From: CAYNRA01 sp046293395
GTDB taxonomy: Bacteria > Bacteroidota > Bacteroidia > Cytophagales > Spirosomataceae
Length of the DNA: 64,000 nucleotides
Direction of reading: 5' to 3'
Assembly (NCBI GenBank): GCA_046293395.1
Contig: JBKBOU010000001.1
Location: 1,302,001-1,366,000, forward strand
Part shown: in pieces, positions 34,034 through 46,200 of the stretch
Layout of the letters: each line of letters starts with the position of its first letter
Position numbering within the stretch: the first letter of the stretch is position 1
The notes under the pieces: model-generated
What the model was told of the DNA's origin: nothing
Database searches by the model: none
The model's input: only the letters and a program-made list of their open reading frames with translations
Program-made: the position numbers and the translations under genes

Positions 34034-34771
34034 ATGAAAAAGATAATTAATTATTTACTCAGTGCTATTTTTTTACTTTATTTTGGGATTGTTCTCGTGC
34101 TTTTTCACGTTGTTCAAGTAATTTGTTTCGAATTATTTGGAAAAAAAGCCCACCAAAAATCTGTCAATGCGCTCAATTTTTTTCTTGTGTATGGCTTGTA
34201 TTTAACAGGTACGATTCCTCGCTTTACGCAATCAACGCCCTTACCCACAGACCGACCACTCATTTTTGTTGCCAATCATCAAAGTACATTTGATATTCCT
34301 GGAATCATTTGGTTTTTACGCAAATACACACCTTTGTTTGTCTCAAAAATCGAACTAGCCAAAGGTATTCCAAGTATTTCTTACAATTTACGAGTTGGAG
34401 GTGCTGCTTTAATTGATAGAAAAGATGGGAAACGAGCCATTATTGAAATTGCAAGATTAGGTAAATACATCAAAGAGAATAACTTTTCAGCGGCTATTTT
34501 CCCGGAAGGTACACGTACAAAAACAGGGCAGATGAAGCCTTTTCAAGTAGGTGGTTTGGCGACACTGGTGAAAAGAGCTGATAACGCACTTATCGTCCCT
34601 ATTGCTATCAATGGTTCTTGGGAGTTCAATCCCAAAGGTATTTTTCCTCTTCAAGCCTTTTCAAAAATTTCGTGGGTAACGCTGGCACCCATCGAGCCTA
34701 AAGAGCACACGGCGGAGTCACTTACCGCAGCAGCAGAAGAACAAATCCGTGCTTTTTTAGCATTATCCTGA
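34034..34771 (+). CDS. plsC: 1-acyl-sn-glycerol-3-phosphate acyltransferase
   Basis: 245 residues. A TM helix near the N-terminus (AIFLLYFGIVLVLFHVVQVIC) is followed by the acyltransferase motif I NHQSTFDIPG (HX4D), and motif III FPEGTRTKTGQ. It acylates lysophosphatidic acid to phosphatidic acid at the inner membrane in phospholipid synthesis. It faces away from the desaturase gene, so lipid genes are close but divergent. aspS follows 87 nt downstream with its own promoter element. Confidence 0.93.
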   Translation: MKKIINYLLSAIFLLYFGIVLVLFHVVQVICFELFGKKAHQKSVNALNFFLVYGLYLTGTIPRFTQSTPLPTDRPLIFVANHQSTFDIPGIIWFLRKYTPLFVSKIELAKGIPSISYNLRVGGAALIDRKDGKRAIIEIARLGKYIKENNFSAAIFPEGTRTKTGQMKPFQVGGLATLVKRADNALIVPIAINGSWEFNPKGIFPLQAFSKISWVTLAPIEPKEHTAESLTAAAEEQIRAFLALS

Positions 34772-34804
34772 TGAAAATCTTATTCTTCGTTTTAAACAAT
34801 TATG

Positions 34805-34812
34805 TACCTTTG
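34805..34812 (+). promoter_or_regulatory. Promoter -7 element for aspS
   Basis: TACCTTTG, a TAnnTTTG match, 46 nt before the ATG at 34859. Confidence 0.45.
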
Positions 34813-34858
34813 CGTACCAAAATTCACTTAAAATCAGTCATTAACTCCTAGAAAATAC

Positions 34859-36604
34859 ATGTTAAGAACACATACTTGCGGTGAGCTCAGACTCTCCCAT
34901 CAAAACGAAACAGTCACCCTTTCTGGCTGGGTGCAGCGGACGCGCGACAAGGGAGGGATGATTTGGTTAGACCTTCGTGACAGATACGGAATCACGCAGT
35001 TGCGTTTTGAAGAAGGGCAAACAGCTCCTGAATTAATGGAAAAAGTGCGTTCGTTGGGTCGCGAATTTGTCATTCAGGCAACAGGTGTTGTGATTGAACG
35101 GATGTCCAAAAACGATAAAATCCCGACAGGAGAAATCGAAGTGAACGTAACGGATTTGGCCATTTTAAATCCTGCCAAGCTTCCTCCTTTCCTCATTGAA
35201 AACGATACAGATGGCGGCGATGACGTTCGCATGAAATACCGTTACCTTGATTTACGAAGAGAGGTTGTTCGTCAAAATTTGATTTTACGGCATAAAGTAG
35301 CGCAACAAACACGTATCTACATGGATGCGCAGGAATTTATTGAAGTTGAAACACCTGTTTTGATTAAATCTACACCAGAAGGTGCGCGTGACTTTGTGGT
35401 TCCAAGCCGAATGAATCCGGGTGAGTTTTATGCTCTGCCCCAATCTCCTCAAACCTTCAAACAACTCCTTATGGTATCTGGATTCGACAGATATTACCAG
35501 ATTGTGAAGTGTTTCCGTGACGAAGATTTGCGAGCAGATCGCCAACCAGAGTTTACACAAATCGACTGCGAGATGTCTTTTGTTGAACAAGAAGACATTT
35601 TAACTATGTTTGAGGGGCTCATCCGCCATTTATTCCAGACGGTAAAAAATAGAGAACTTCCGGAGGTTCCACGCATGACGTATGCAGATGCCATGCGTTT
35701 GTATGGTTCAGATAAACCCGATATTCGGTTCGGAATGCAATTTGTTGAGCTTACTGACTTAACAAAAGGCAAAGGCTTCCCTGTTTTTGACGAAGCTGAG
35801 CTTGTCGTTGGTATTTGTGCCTCTGGCTGCGCTTCTTATACTCGGAAACAAGTGGATGAGCTTACAGATTGGGTAAAACGTCCACAAATTGGCGCAAAAG
35901 GTTTGATTTATGCGCGTGTAAATGAAGATGGTAGCGTAAAATCGTCGGTTGATAAGTTTTTTAGCCCAGAAGAATTACAAGAAATCGCTGCTCGTTTCCA
36001 TGCACAACCAGGTGACTTACTTTTGATTTTGGCTGGTGAAAGCAACAAAGCGAGAAAACAGTTGAATGAATTACGTCTGGAAATGGGTACACGCTTAGGA
36101 CTTAGAAACCCAGATGATTACAAGGTTCTTTGGGTAATTGACTTCCCGCTTTTGGAATATGGCGAAGAAGAAGACAGATGGTTTGCGATGCACCATCCGT
36201 TTACAAGTCCAAAACCTGAGGATATTCCTTTGCTTGCCACAGACCCTGGAAAGGTACGTGCCAATGCGTATGACTTGGTCATTAATGGAACGGAAGTTGG
36301 CGGTGGTTCAGTCCGGATTTTCCAACGTGACCTTCAACAGCAAATGTTTGGAGTACTTGGTTTTACAGAGGAAGAGGCAAAAAAACAATTCGGTTTCTTA
36401 TTAGAAGCCTTTGAATACGGTGCTCCACCCCATGCAGGTATCGCCTTTGGATTTGATAGACTTTGTTCCCTTTTTGGTGGCGCAGATACCATTCGTGATT
36501 TCATTGCTTTCCCTAAAAACAACAGTGGTCGCGATGTAATGATTGATTCTCCTTCGACTATCTCGGATGCTCAACTCAAAGAGTTACATATTTCGACCAA
36601 ATAA
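34859..36604 (+). CDS. aspS: Aspartyl-tRNA synthetase
   Basis: Class II synthetase charging tRNA-Asp. 581 residues, the bacterial-type length with a GAD insertion. N-terminal OB fold LSGWVQRTRDKGGMIWLDLRDR. Motif 2 is CFRDEDLRADRQPEFTQIDCEMSF. Motif 3 is GIAFGFDRLCSLFGG. LWVIDFPLLEY and MHHPFTSP are also family-specific. Whether it is discriminating (Asp only) or also charges Asn cannot be said without the gat genes. It is monocistronic, ending at a strong terminator. Confidence 0.97.
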   Translation: MLRTHTCGELRLSHQNETVTLSGWVQRTRDKGGMIWLDLRDRYGITQLRFEEGQTAPELMEKVRSLGREFVIQATGVVIERMSKNDKIPTGEIEVNVTDLAILNPAKLPPFLIENDTDGGDDVRMKYRYLDLRREVVRQNLILRHKVAQQTRIYMDAQEFIEVETPVLIKSTPEGARDFVVPSRMNPGEFYALPQSPQTFKQLLMVSGFDRYYQIVKCFRDEDLRADRQPEFTQIDCEMSFVEQEDILTMFEGLIRHLFQTVKNRELPEVPRMTYADAMRLYGSDKPDIRFGMQFVELTDLTKGKGFPVFDEAELVVGICASGCASYTRKQVDELTDWVKRPQIGAKGLIYARVNEDGSVKSSVDKFFSPEELQEIAARFHAQPGDLLLILAGESNKARKQLNELRLEMGTRLGLRNPDDYKVLWVIDFPLLEYGEEEDRWFAMHHPFTSPKPEDIPLLATDPGKVRANAYDLVINGTEVGGGSVRIFQRDLQQQMFGVLGFTEEEAKKQFGFLLEAFEYGAPPHAGIAFGFDRLCSLFGGADTIRDFIAFPKNNSGRDVMIDSPSTISDAQLKELHISTK

Positions 36605-36622
36605 GTGAGACATCGTTTGAAT

Positions 36623-36658
36623 AAAAAAAGGCTACTTCGTTTGAAGTAGCCTTTTTTT
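36623..36658. terminator. Bidirectional terminator between aspS and the OmpA-like gene
   Basis: 16-bp perfect stem (seven A + GGCTACTTC, then complement + seven T), 4-nt loop, between convergent genes. Confidence 0.94.
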
Positions 36659-36671
36659 ATTCATTGATGGA

Positions 36672-39101
36672 TTATTTATTTATTCCAAGAATGTAAATTT
36701 CAGTTCTTCTATTTTTGGCATGTTCTTCTTCGGAACAATTCACGCCATCAGAACAACCATTCACTGGTTTAGCCTCACCGAACCCTTTGTACTCAACACG
36801 CGCACGGCTTATTCCTCTTTTAAAGAGATAATTTGCAGATGCTAAAGCACGGTTATCTGATAACGTTTGGTTGAACTCGGTCGAGGAACGGCTATCTGTG
36901 TGAGAGCTTAATTCTACCTGCATGTCTGGGTATCTGCGCATCAAATTGACTAATTTGTCTAATTCAGCAATTCCTGCTGGTTTTAGCGCGTATTTTCCGT
37001 AATCAAAATAGAGATTTTCGATTGTGATGACATCGCCTTGCTCAAATACTTCAATATTTCCAGCTCCCGGTCGCAATGTATTACAGTCCACTTTATTTAG
37101 CTCAATCGTGCGTGAAGCCATATTTGCAACCTTTGTCTCAATGGTATAAGAACATCCTTCAATGGCTTCGAACGAGTAAAGACCTTGCTCATCTGTATTT
37201 CCAGAAATGACAGAACCATCACAGAGATTGGTGATGAGAATAGCTGCATTTTTAACGGGTTTTCCCCCTGTTTGAGTTAAGATTTGACCTGAAACAATAC
37301 ACTTTTTCGTATTCAGCTTCGCATTACCTCCCTCTTTTTGTTTAGTAACAGTATTCTCATTTACAAGTGGAATTTCAATTCTATTCACTTGTAGTTCACA
37401 ATCAGTAGTAGGCGTAGAAATGGTCTTTTCGATGTAACTAACTGCCGACGCGACGATTGAGACAGACTCAGCTTGCGGGAAATCTTGTACTGTCAAGCTA
37501 CCATCTTCTTTTGTTTTCGCTTGAATTAACTCTCCTTTCACGTTCCGATACGAGATAGATGCGTTAGGAATGGGCAGTTTCGTATCTGCGTCATAGACGG
37601 AAAGAACAAAAGTACAACCCTCTTTTAATTCGCAGGTTCTGTCAAACGAGTAGATGTCATCGTCGTCCCCACCTCTTTTTCTATTCGAGCTAAAATAGCC
37701 TTTTTTCCGGCTGGCGTCTGTGATAAGACCAAAATCATCTTTTTCAGAATTAATTGGTTTACCCAAATTTGAAACGCTCGAACGAGGGGTAAATTCATTC
37801 ATTTTTACGTAGAACAAGTCAAGTCCACCTAATCCAGGATGCCCTGTTGAGGAGAAATACAAGTCTCCGTTAGGGTCAAGATAGGGAAATAATTCGTTGC
37901 CACTTGTATTGATTTCTTTTCCTAGATTGATGGGTGCGGACCAATTTGTGCCATCGTATTTGGAAGCGTACAAGTCAGTTCCTCCAAATCCTCCGGGCAT
38001 ATCAGAGGCAAAAATAAGGTAGGTATCATCTGGGCTGAGCGCCGGATGACCTACGGAATATTCGTCGCTATTAAAAGGTAATTCCTGAATATCTGACCAA
38101 CCAGTTCCTTTTGCTTTGGCAGAATAAACCTTTAATTTATTGATACCATCTGAGCTTTTGCGGGTTTTTCCGTTCAAAAAGTTATTGCGAGTAAAAATTA
38201 CTTGAGAACCATCCTTGAAAAACGCTGCGGGACCTTCGTGGTATTTAGAGTTCAAATTACTGGCGAAGGGGTCAACGTTTGTTTCACTTTTTGAGCCATA
38301 ACTACCACTTGTACCAATATTCCCAGAGCCAAAAACGCCCAATGTTTTGGAGTCATTCGGAGAGTTTGAAACGTATTGGTCACTACCGACGAACCCAACA
38401 GTAGGTTTTGTTGGTTTCAATGTGGTTTCACCTGAACCTAAACTTGCCACTTGGCCGTCACCTAATGTTGAAACATTATCGAGATGAAATAAATCAAGGA
38501 AGGGCGTATCGTTCCAAGCAAAAACACGGCGAACTGCTGTACCAACTTGTCTGTTAGAGACAAATACGAGTCCGTCTTTGTAAAAAGCAGGACTAAAATC
38601 AGAACTTGTCGTATTGATTGTCAGGTATTTAACATCGTAACAGTTGACATTTTTAGCCAATACCGATACATCTTCGTACAAAGTCACAAACTTCTTAGTT
38701 GTACTTGGTGTAGAAGACGGCGTAGTTGGTGAACTTTTTTCGTAAGCTTGGTAATACGTTTGCGCCTCCTTATACTTGCCATTTGAAGCAAGAATTTGGG
38801 CATATCGAAGGATTAATTCAGGGTCGGTGGGAGTCGTGGTATTGGTGACAATTCCTTTTAAAACCCTTTCTGCGTTCATGTAATCCTTCACCTTATAATA
38901 GCTATCAGCAAGATTTACTTTGGCTGTTTTCGCTATATCTGGAGGTAATGTTTTGGCAAGTGCTTTCTCGTAATATTCGATTGCACGCGTATAACTAAGC
39001 CCATTGTAAAATTTCTCGGCTACTTTCACGAGCGACTCTTGTGCCAACACAAGAAGTGAAGACTGCATGAAAAGTAAGATAATAAGTATTCGTTTCTTCA
39101 T
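36672..39101 (-). CDS. PorE-like TPR/PD40/CRD/OmpA outer-membrane protein
   Basis: 809 residues. A signal peptide ends LVLAQ. Next a TPR-like region (about 25-125: YTRAIEYYEKALAK, KEAQTYYQAYEKS), a PD40/WD40-like propeller (about 150-470; ALSPDDTYLIFASDMPGGFGG and LDPNGDLYFSSTG), two carboxypeptidase-regulatory-like β domains, and a C-terminal OmpA domain with peptidoglycan-binding ELSSHTDSRSS and NRRTEIYI. This order matches PorE of the T9SS, and similar proteins sit beside SprF homologues. Last gene of the adhesin/SprF-like unit (43 nt after it). Inferred role: anchors the surface apparatus to the cell wall. No lipobox was seen in the signal. Confidence 0.85.
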   Translation of the reverse strand: MKKRILIILLFMQSSLLVLAQESLVKVAEKFYNGLSYTRAIEYYEKALAKTLPPDIAKTAKVNLADSYYKVKDYMNAERVLKGIVTNTTTPTDPELILRYAQILASNGKYKEAQTYYQAYEKSSPTTPSSTPSTTKKFVTLYEDVSVLAKNVNCYDVKYLTINTTSSDFSPAFYKDGLVFVSNRQVGTAVRRVFAWNDTPFLDLFHLDNVSTLGDGQVASLGSGETTLKPTKPTVGFVGSDQYVSNSPNDSKTLGVFGSGNIGTSGSYGSKSETNVDPFASNLNSKYHEGPAAFFKDGSQVIFTRNNFLNGKTRKSSDGINKLKVYSAKAKGTGWSDIQELPFNSDEYSVGHPALSPDDTYLIFASDMPGGFGGTDLYASKYDGTNWSAPINLGKEINTSGNELFPYLDPNGDLYFSSTGHPGLGGLDLFYVKMNEFTPRSSVSNLGKPINSEKDDFGLITDASRKKGYFSSNRKRGGDDDDIYSFDRTCELKEGCTFVLSVYDADTKLPIPNASISYRNVKGELIQAKTKEDGSLTVQDFPQAESVSIVASAVSYIEKTISTPTTDCELQVNRIEIPLVNENTVTKQKEGGNAKLNTKKCIVSGQILTQTGGKPVKNAAILITNLCDGSVISGNTDEQGLYSFEAIEGCSYTIETKVANMASRTIELNKVDCNTLRPGAGNIEVFEQGDVITIENLYFDYGKYALKPAGIAELDKLVNLMRRYPDMQVELSSHTDSRSSTEFNQTLSDNRALASANYLFKRGISRARVEYKGFGEAKPVNGCSDGVNCSEEEHAKNRRTEIYILGINK

Positions 39102-39144
39102 CGGTACACCTTTTATTTTCGACTAAACAACCACTTTCCTTTGA

Positions 39145-40128
39145 TTAAAAAAAGCGAGGAGACAGGACTTTATTTTTCTTATAACCAAACTCATACCTAA
39201 GAAGACCTTCGTGTGAAGGCGTTCCTGTAATTGTTTGGTTTGTATTGAGGCGCGTTCGGTTAACATCATACGCATAACCCAAGCGAATCTGAGGAGTAAG
39301 CTGCAATTCAATCATACCCACAATAGCATCGAGCGCATCTTGACCTGTCAACATCGCTTGTGACTTTCTAGCCGATACACCAAATGAAAACACATCTTTG
39401 ACCCAAAAGTTAATATTTCCATCTAGTCCCAAGGGAGAACCGTTTGTATAACGCACCAAAAGAGAGGGTTTTACTTTGAAAGAACCCTGACCAACAACAA
39501 ACCCCATCATAGCATAAAAATGCCTTCTTGTTCGAATGTCTGTCTCGGCTTCAACGGTTGTAAATTGATTCAATTTAGTTTCAATAATTTGAGGAACGGA
39601 GAAGCTAAAGTAACTTTTGGCATTGCTAATATACAAACCTCCACCGATATTTGGATACATTCGGTTAATGTCATTTGCCCCACTAAATACAGGATCAGTC
39701 CCCCCATTCACAACATTACTCAAACGCCAGTTTACGTTTGTCACGGAACCTTGTACACCCAAAGATAAGGTGGTTTTCTCTCCTAATTTTACCTTATATG
39801 CGTAAGACAAGGAAGCCCCTGTATTTTTAGCATGACCGATTGCATCATTATATGCTTGCAAACCGATTCCCATTTTCTCATTTTTGAATGGAGCATCCAT
39901 TGTGAATGAATACGTTGTAGGAGCGCCAGGTACTCCTACCCATTGGTAACGCCCGATGGTAGAAATACTCAAAACATCTCTATTTCCAGCATAGGCGGGG
40001 TTGATAGCCAATGTATTGAACATATACTGCGAGTACAAAACTTCTTGCTGGGCTTGCACTTTATAGTGGAATGAAAGGAGAATAACCCCCACTATATTGA
40101 ACCAGATTTTTCGTTGATTTCTTTTCAT
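39145..40128 (-). CDS. PorP/SprF family T9SS-associated outer-membrane protein
   Basis: 327 residues. Signal peptide to VQAQ (about residue 26). PorP/SprF signature YSQYMFNTLAINPAYAGNRD, then SISTIGRYQWVGVPGAPTTYSFTMDAPF, LSYAYKVKLGEKTTLSLGVQGS, KVKPSLLVRYTNGSPLGLDGN and a final RYEFGY-type strand, so a barrel. In Flavobacterium, SprF-like proteins serve secretion of adjacent large proteins with type B C-terminal domains. It lies directly after such a gene here, so it is probably its dedicated partner. Confidence 0.92.
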   Translation of the reverse strand: MKRNQRKIWFNIVGVILLSFHYKVQAQQEVLYSQYMFNTLAINPAYAGNRDVLSISTIGRYQWVGVPGAPTTYSFTMDAPFKNEKMGIGLQAYNDAIGHAKNTGASLSYAYKVKLGEKTTLSLGVQGSVTNVNWRLSNVVNGGTDPVFSGANDINRMYPNIGGGLYISNAKSYFSFSVPQIIETKLNQFTTVEAETDIRTRRHFYAMMGFVVGQGSFKVKPSLLVRYTNGSPLGLDGNINFWVKDVFSFGVSARKSQAMLTGQDALDAIVGMIELQLTPQIRLGYAYDVNRTRLNTNQTITGTPSHEGLLRYEFGYKKNKVLSPRFF

Positions 40129-40169
40129 ATTAATCTATCGTTAAACCAATCTTTTGGGACATTTTTGAG

Positions 40170-40202
40170 GCTAGGTAGCACAAGCGAGTTAGGCTACCTA
40201 GC
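40170..40202 (-). other. Hairpin between adhesin and SprF-like genes
   Basis: GCTAGGTAGC (40170-40179) pairs perfectly with GCTACCTAGC (40193-40202). There is no T-run behind it on the minus strand, so it may partly reduce read-through or protect an mRNA end, lowering SprF-like expression relative to the adhesin. Confidence 0.5.
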
Positions 40203-40208
40203 ATTCAT

Positions 40209-43200
40209 TTATCGTGCAATGGTGATGAAATTGAACCTTATCTCTCCGTTTAGAACTGACTGAACAGGACTTTCGATGCTGTAATAATATGTACCATCGG
40301 GAACACCACCTGTCGAGAAGAACAAACCTCTGTTGGCTACACCATTCCAACCCGTATTTGGGTCAGGGAAATCGCGTCTGTAATTATCAGATTCAAAGAC
40401 AAGCTGTCCCCATCTTGTGTAAATCCGGACGCGTAGCTCGTCACTTTCTGTAATTCCGGTAATGATTAATTCATCGTTGATTAAATCCCCATTCGGCGAC
40501 ATGGCATCAGAGACAATCACTTCCCCACCTGGGTTTGTATTGGATGCTTCAATGGTAACTGGCGTTGCCAAGTTATTATTTCCTGGATTTCCATCACCGT
40601 CCGGGTCTGGGTCAAGTCCTGCAAAAGACAAGTCGGTCAAGACCAATGTATCTGCTATCGCAGCTCCCACAACGAGGTTTCTATAGGTTACATTCGAAGC
40701 CGTAAAGTTCCTCACTTTTACGATGAAACGAAGCGTATCGGAAGCATTTGGCGCAAGAGAACTACTATCTGCAACCAATAAATTCGTATCATTCACACCA
40801 TCAAATGCTCGGTTTGCCACCAAGGTTGAACCTGAACGAACCAGAGGTTTCACGAACAAACTGAAGTTTGTTGTATTTCCGAAGGTTGCTACCAAGTCAT
40901 CCGCCAATTGTACAGCGCGCATCGGCACTGTCCCGTAGTTTTTAACAACTACATTATACGTCACATCGAAACTACCGTCCACATTACGAATCGGATTCAA
41001 AGCTGCCTGTTTCGCGATACCTAACTTTGTGTTAAACTGAGGCAGTAGAGGTTCCCCTAAATCGAATTGAGTTGGCGTACTGTTATTTCTCGGGTCTCCG
41101 TCTAAATCAGGGTCTGGATTTACGCCTTCTGTCGATACGTCATCAACCGTTGTAGTTCCAACACGACCAGATAGGAGTGCTGTATTACTAAAGATACTTT
41201 GATTTGATGTTCCTCTATTGATGCGTACATTCAAGCGAACAACTCGTGTGGATTGCCCAGGAAGAACACTTGTAGAGTCAACAAGTAAACCTATTAATTC
41301 ACCAACTCCTGTAAAGGTTGTATCCACCGTCAAGCCATTATCTGCTGTAATTGTTGTTTGCTCGATGAGCACATTATCACCAAATACTTCTGCTAGATTA
41401 TCTTCTAATTGGACATTTCTTACCTCGGTTGTGCCGTAATTTTTGAGATAGAAATTAAAATTGATAGAGAAACGTGTTCCTGCGCTATCTAATTTATTCA
41501 CCTCTCCGAGTTCTTTGGCTAGACCTATCAAAGCATTTGGTAAAGTGACCAAATTCACTACTGTTGGAATACTTCCTACCGGATTTGGGTCAAGTCCGTC
41601 GTTTGATACATCTTGGACTAATTCCCCCAGAACATTTCGGGCAGTAACCAAAACATTATTTACAAATGGCCCGGTACTTCCATTCTCAACAATTCGTACT
41701 TTCCAAGTAAGTGTATCGACTTTTCCTGGTGCTAATGTACTACTTGGAAGCAACATACATGTCCTATCAAAACCGTTAAATGTTGTATCAGCACGTAACT
41801 GACTACCTGCGTTTACACTTGGTTTTTGAAGTATAGATGCCATTGCTGGGCTCCTGAATGTCGTCGAAAGTGTATCACACAATTGAACGGTACTCAACGA
41901 ATCTATACCACAATTTTTGATGATTGCCTTGTATGTTACAACAGAAATATTATTGGGCAATCTTTCTGTTTGTGCAGAGAGGGCAAGTCCGATACATGCA
42001 TTATTCACAGGTGGATTTACGTCGTTTGTGATTGTCAATGGAGTTGGATTTGTACCAACAGCATCTGGATTAAATCCGACATTGGAACGTACTTGAACAG
42101 ATTGCGAAGCACCTGAAGAAAGGGTTCCAGTCGCGGAAGCAATAGTTTGAGTCAAGAAATCTTTCAAATTACCTGGACAAACTCGCACGGTATAGCGAAT
42201 TGTATCTGTACGTCCTACTGCCAATGAACCTGTCGGGAAAAGCAACCGGGCGTCACCCGCGCCATTGAAACTTGTATTGATTACGAGATTGCTTCCTGCG
42301 TTCAATGTTGGTGCTTTTACCACCGTAAATGTAGCTGGAAGAGCAAATGATTTTTGCAGAGAATCCACTAAACCAACATTTGTAAGTAATACAGTTCCTC
42401 TGTTTTTCAAGAGTGCTTGATACGTTACATCCACACAATCATTCCCAACGCGTGTTGTATCAATGATTCCGAGTGCAGAACCTAGGCTAACGACTGAGCA
42501 CGTAGCACATGAGACCGTAACGGATGCTCTGTTATTTGAAAGTATTGGATCCGTTTGAGAAACCAAAGTTACCACCGCTTCTTGTACAACAGGTAATTGT
42601 GCCAGATGTACTACTTGGAAACGGAATACGCGGGAAGAATCTTTCGGTAAATTTAAAATACGAGCTGATAGATTATTACCTGCTAGGGTTAATCCATCCA
42701 AACCAATCACGGTTCCTGAACCAGTTGGTACGGTACTCAGTACGTCAACTATTCGGGCAATTCCTGGGCCGTTGTTTGTCACGCGAATCGTGTAAATCAA
42801 CGAATCTCCGACAGATGGAGCTACATTACTTGCCGTAATTGTCACGGCAATATCTGCTTTGGCGGTATCTGTTGTAATTGTACATTCATCAATTGCGACA
42901 ACCACTCTACCTCCTTCACTCAAGCAACCTGTAGCTGCGCGTTCAAAAATAAAATAGGTTCCTGCGCCCACACTTGTTACGGAGCTAACAGCTGGAGAGT
43001 TTGGTTGAGAACCTGTTAAATAAACGAAACTACCATTTGGAGAAGAAGGTGTACTCGTAAGCGCTGTTGTTAAATTGGCTGTCGTTGCTGGACATATATT
43101 TTTGATGTCACGAACAGAAGGTTTCGCAATTGCTGCACCGATTGTTAATGTTATCGAATTAGAGGATACGCTTTGACATGTAGTAGTCGCACAAATAGCT

Positions 43201-46200
43201 GTGTAAGAAGTCTGAGAAGTTGGTGAAACAACAATAGAAGCACCGGTTTGCCCGTCAGACCAACGAACAGTTCCTGCGCAGTTTGCAGCAGTCAATGTAA
43301 CGGAACTTCCTACACACACAACTGATGACGAAGCCGTAATTGTAGGTGCAGCCGGAACACCAACATTTAATGTCACATTTGTAGCAATGCTCTCACAAGA
43401 ACCTATTTTACAAGTAGCAGAAACCACCGTATTGGTTGTCGGTCTTACGACAATAGAAGTGCCGGTTTCGCCCGTTGACCACGTAATGATGCCGCTACAT
43501 CCGGTAGCTATTAAATTAACTTGGTCTCCTGAACATACAGTTGCATTGGTAATATTTAATGTCGGTGCAGTTGATTGAGATGTAACCGAAACGGTTATTC
43601 CGTTAGAAATGGCGCTTATACAGCTGTTCGTAGCTCTACATTGTGCCGTGTAAGTTGTTGTTGTAGTCGGTGAAACAGTAATTGAAGCTCCTGTCTGACC
43701 CGTTGACCACACAACTTCACCCGCACACGACGTAGCCGAAAGTGTTACACTTGAGCCCGCACAAACGCTTGTGCTTGTTGCTGTAATAACAGGCGGAGTT
43801 CCTGTCGCAACAAGAATTTGTTTTGTATCTGTACCTGTACAACCTTCAACTGTACAACTCAACGTATAAGATGTTGTAACAGCTGGTTTTACACGGATAC
43901 TCACTTCTAGTGAACCCGTGCTCCAACGAATCGTTCCGGCGCAGTTTGTAGCAATAAGTGTTACGCTATCTGCACCACAAATTACTTCGCTAGAGGCAAC
44001 GATTTTTGGAGAAGGAGTCAATACTTGAATCGTGACTGGCGTTGATGCTGGGCTTGTACAACCATTCACTGTACATGTAGCCGAGTAGGCAGTCGTAACA
44101 GCTGGTTTCACTGCCATGATATTACCTACAAAACCCGTTGACCAAGTGACCGTTCCAGCGCAGTTATTGGCTGTGAAAACAACTTCATCTCCTGCACAAA
44201 TACGCTCGGAACCACACGTTACAAGTGGTGGATTTGGCAAAGGTTGTACTGTAACTACTTTTTGTGCCGTATTCGTACAACTATTCACCGTACATGTTGC
44301 GGTGTACGTGGTTGTCGCGGTAGGAGAAACTTGGATACTTGCTCCCGTCTGTCCCGTTGACCAGCTGATAGTTCCAGCACAATTTGCGGCAGTTAGTGTA
44401 GTGGATTCTCCACTACATACATTTTCTTTCGATGACGTAATGACCGGCGCAGCAATTGGAGGTGTGACTTGAATCACAGCACTTGCTTCAGCAATACATC
44501 CGGAAAGCGTGCAAGAAACAGTATATGTCGTAGTCGTGGTAGGTGCAACTGAAATAGACCCGGTAGTTGCTCCTATATTCCAGCGCAGCGAACCCTCACA
44601 ACCAGAAGCAACCAAAGTGACCGTTTCGCCTATACAAATCGTAGGTTTCGAACTAATAATTTGAACAACCGGTCGAACAGGTGTCAATGTGATAGTCGTT
44701 GAAGCAGGACTTACACAGCCATTTACAGTGCAAGTTGCTGAATAGTTTGTCGGAACGGTAGGTGACACCGCTAAGGTGTTTCCTGTTGCACCCGTTGACC
44801 AAGTAACGATTCCTGTGCAATTTGTCGCACTAAGTAAGATGGTTTCACCTACACAAAGTGTATTTTTGGGTGCTTGAACAATTGGAGCAGTTGGTGTCTG
44901 CTTGCTACTAATTTGTTTTGTAGCAGATGACGTACAAACGCCAACTGTACAAGTTGCGGTGTAAGTCGTTGTGGCTGTTGGGGAAACCTGAATACTTGCA
45001 CCCGTTTGTCCCGTTGACCAACTAATGCTTCCACCTGTACAACCATTTGCAGTTAATGTTGCGGCTGTACCTACACATACTTCATCAGCAGTAGAAATAA
45101 TAGAAATAGGGAAAGGCTCGGTAATCGTGATAGTTACGGAGTTCGATGCTGTGCTAACACAAGAACCAACTGTACAAGTAGCGGTGTAAGTTCTAGTTGT
45201 AGATGAACTTACTGTGATGCTTGCTCCTGTTTGTCCTGTTGACCAATTAATCACTCCTGTACAATTCGTCGCAGTTAAAGTTATATTTTCATTTGCACAT
45301 GCAGTTGTCTTTGTTGCAGCAATAGTCGGTGCATTCGGGCGAACTCCTCGTGTAATTGTAACTGTATTTGAGATACCACTTTCACAACCGCCTATTTTAC
45401 AAGTAGCCGTATAATTTGTTGTTGTTTGTGGAGATACCTGAATAGACGAACCTAGTTGGCCATTTGACCAAGTGATAATACCCGCACAATTCGTTGCTGT
45501 TAAAATAGCAGCATCCGTAGGGTCGCAGAGAACTGTTCTATTTGCTTGAATCGTTGGAGCTAAAGGATTACTTACAACAACAGTAATTGGGTTCGATGCG
45601 GGACCAACACAAGTTGGACTAATCACACATGACGCTGTATAAGTAGTTGTTATAGATGGTGTTACAGTTATCGTTGCACCTGTTTGACCGTTTGACCACG
45701 TAATAGTCCCGGCACAAGAACCCGAAGCCGTCAATGTGGTTGATTGACCTGGACAAATAAACGGATTTGAGCAAGAAATCAGTAGTTGTCCTGTATTGCA
45801 GGTTGTTCCACCCCCTACTGTTACACTGACCGTATCGTCATCATCTTCTGTAATACTTTGATTTCCAGGCGTTGAGTCAGGGTCATTTTGATCTACACGT
45901 AAAATTTCCGCATAATTTGTTAATACCCCTGTTGCCCCCACACCTACCAAAATTTGAATGGTTTTAGCCGTTCCTACCGGAATCGTACCTAAACCGAAAT
46001 CCAGTCGCTGACCGCTCAACTCAATGCTCGTCGCACCGATAGAACCAATAAAAACAACGCCCGTAGGTAGAATATCACGGACAAATACACCCGATGCATC
46101 ATTTGGCCCGTTATTTCTAACTGTAATTAGATACGTAACAGCTGTATTCAACGCTGGATTAGGAAAGTTGACAGTTTTGGTTAAACTCAAATCTGCTATT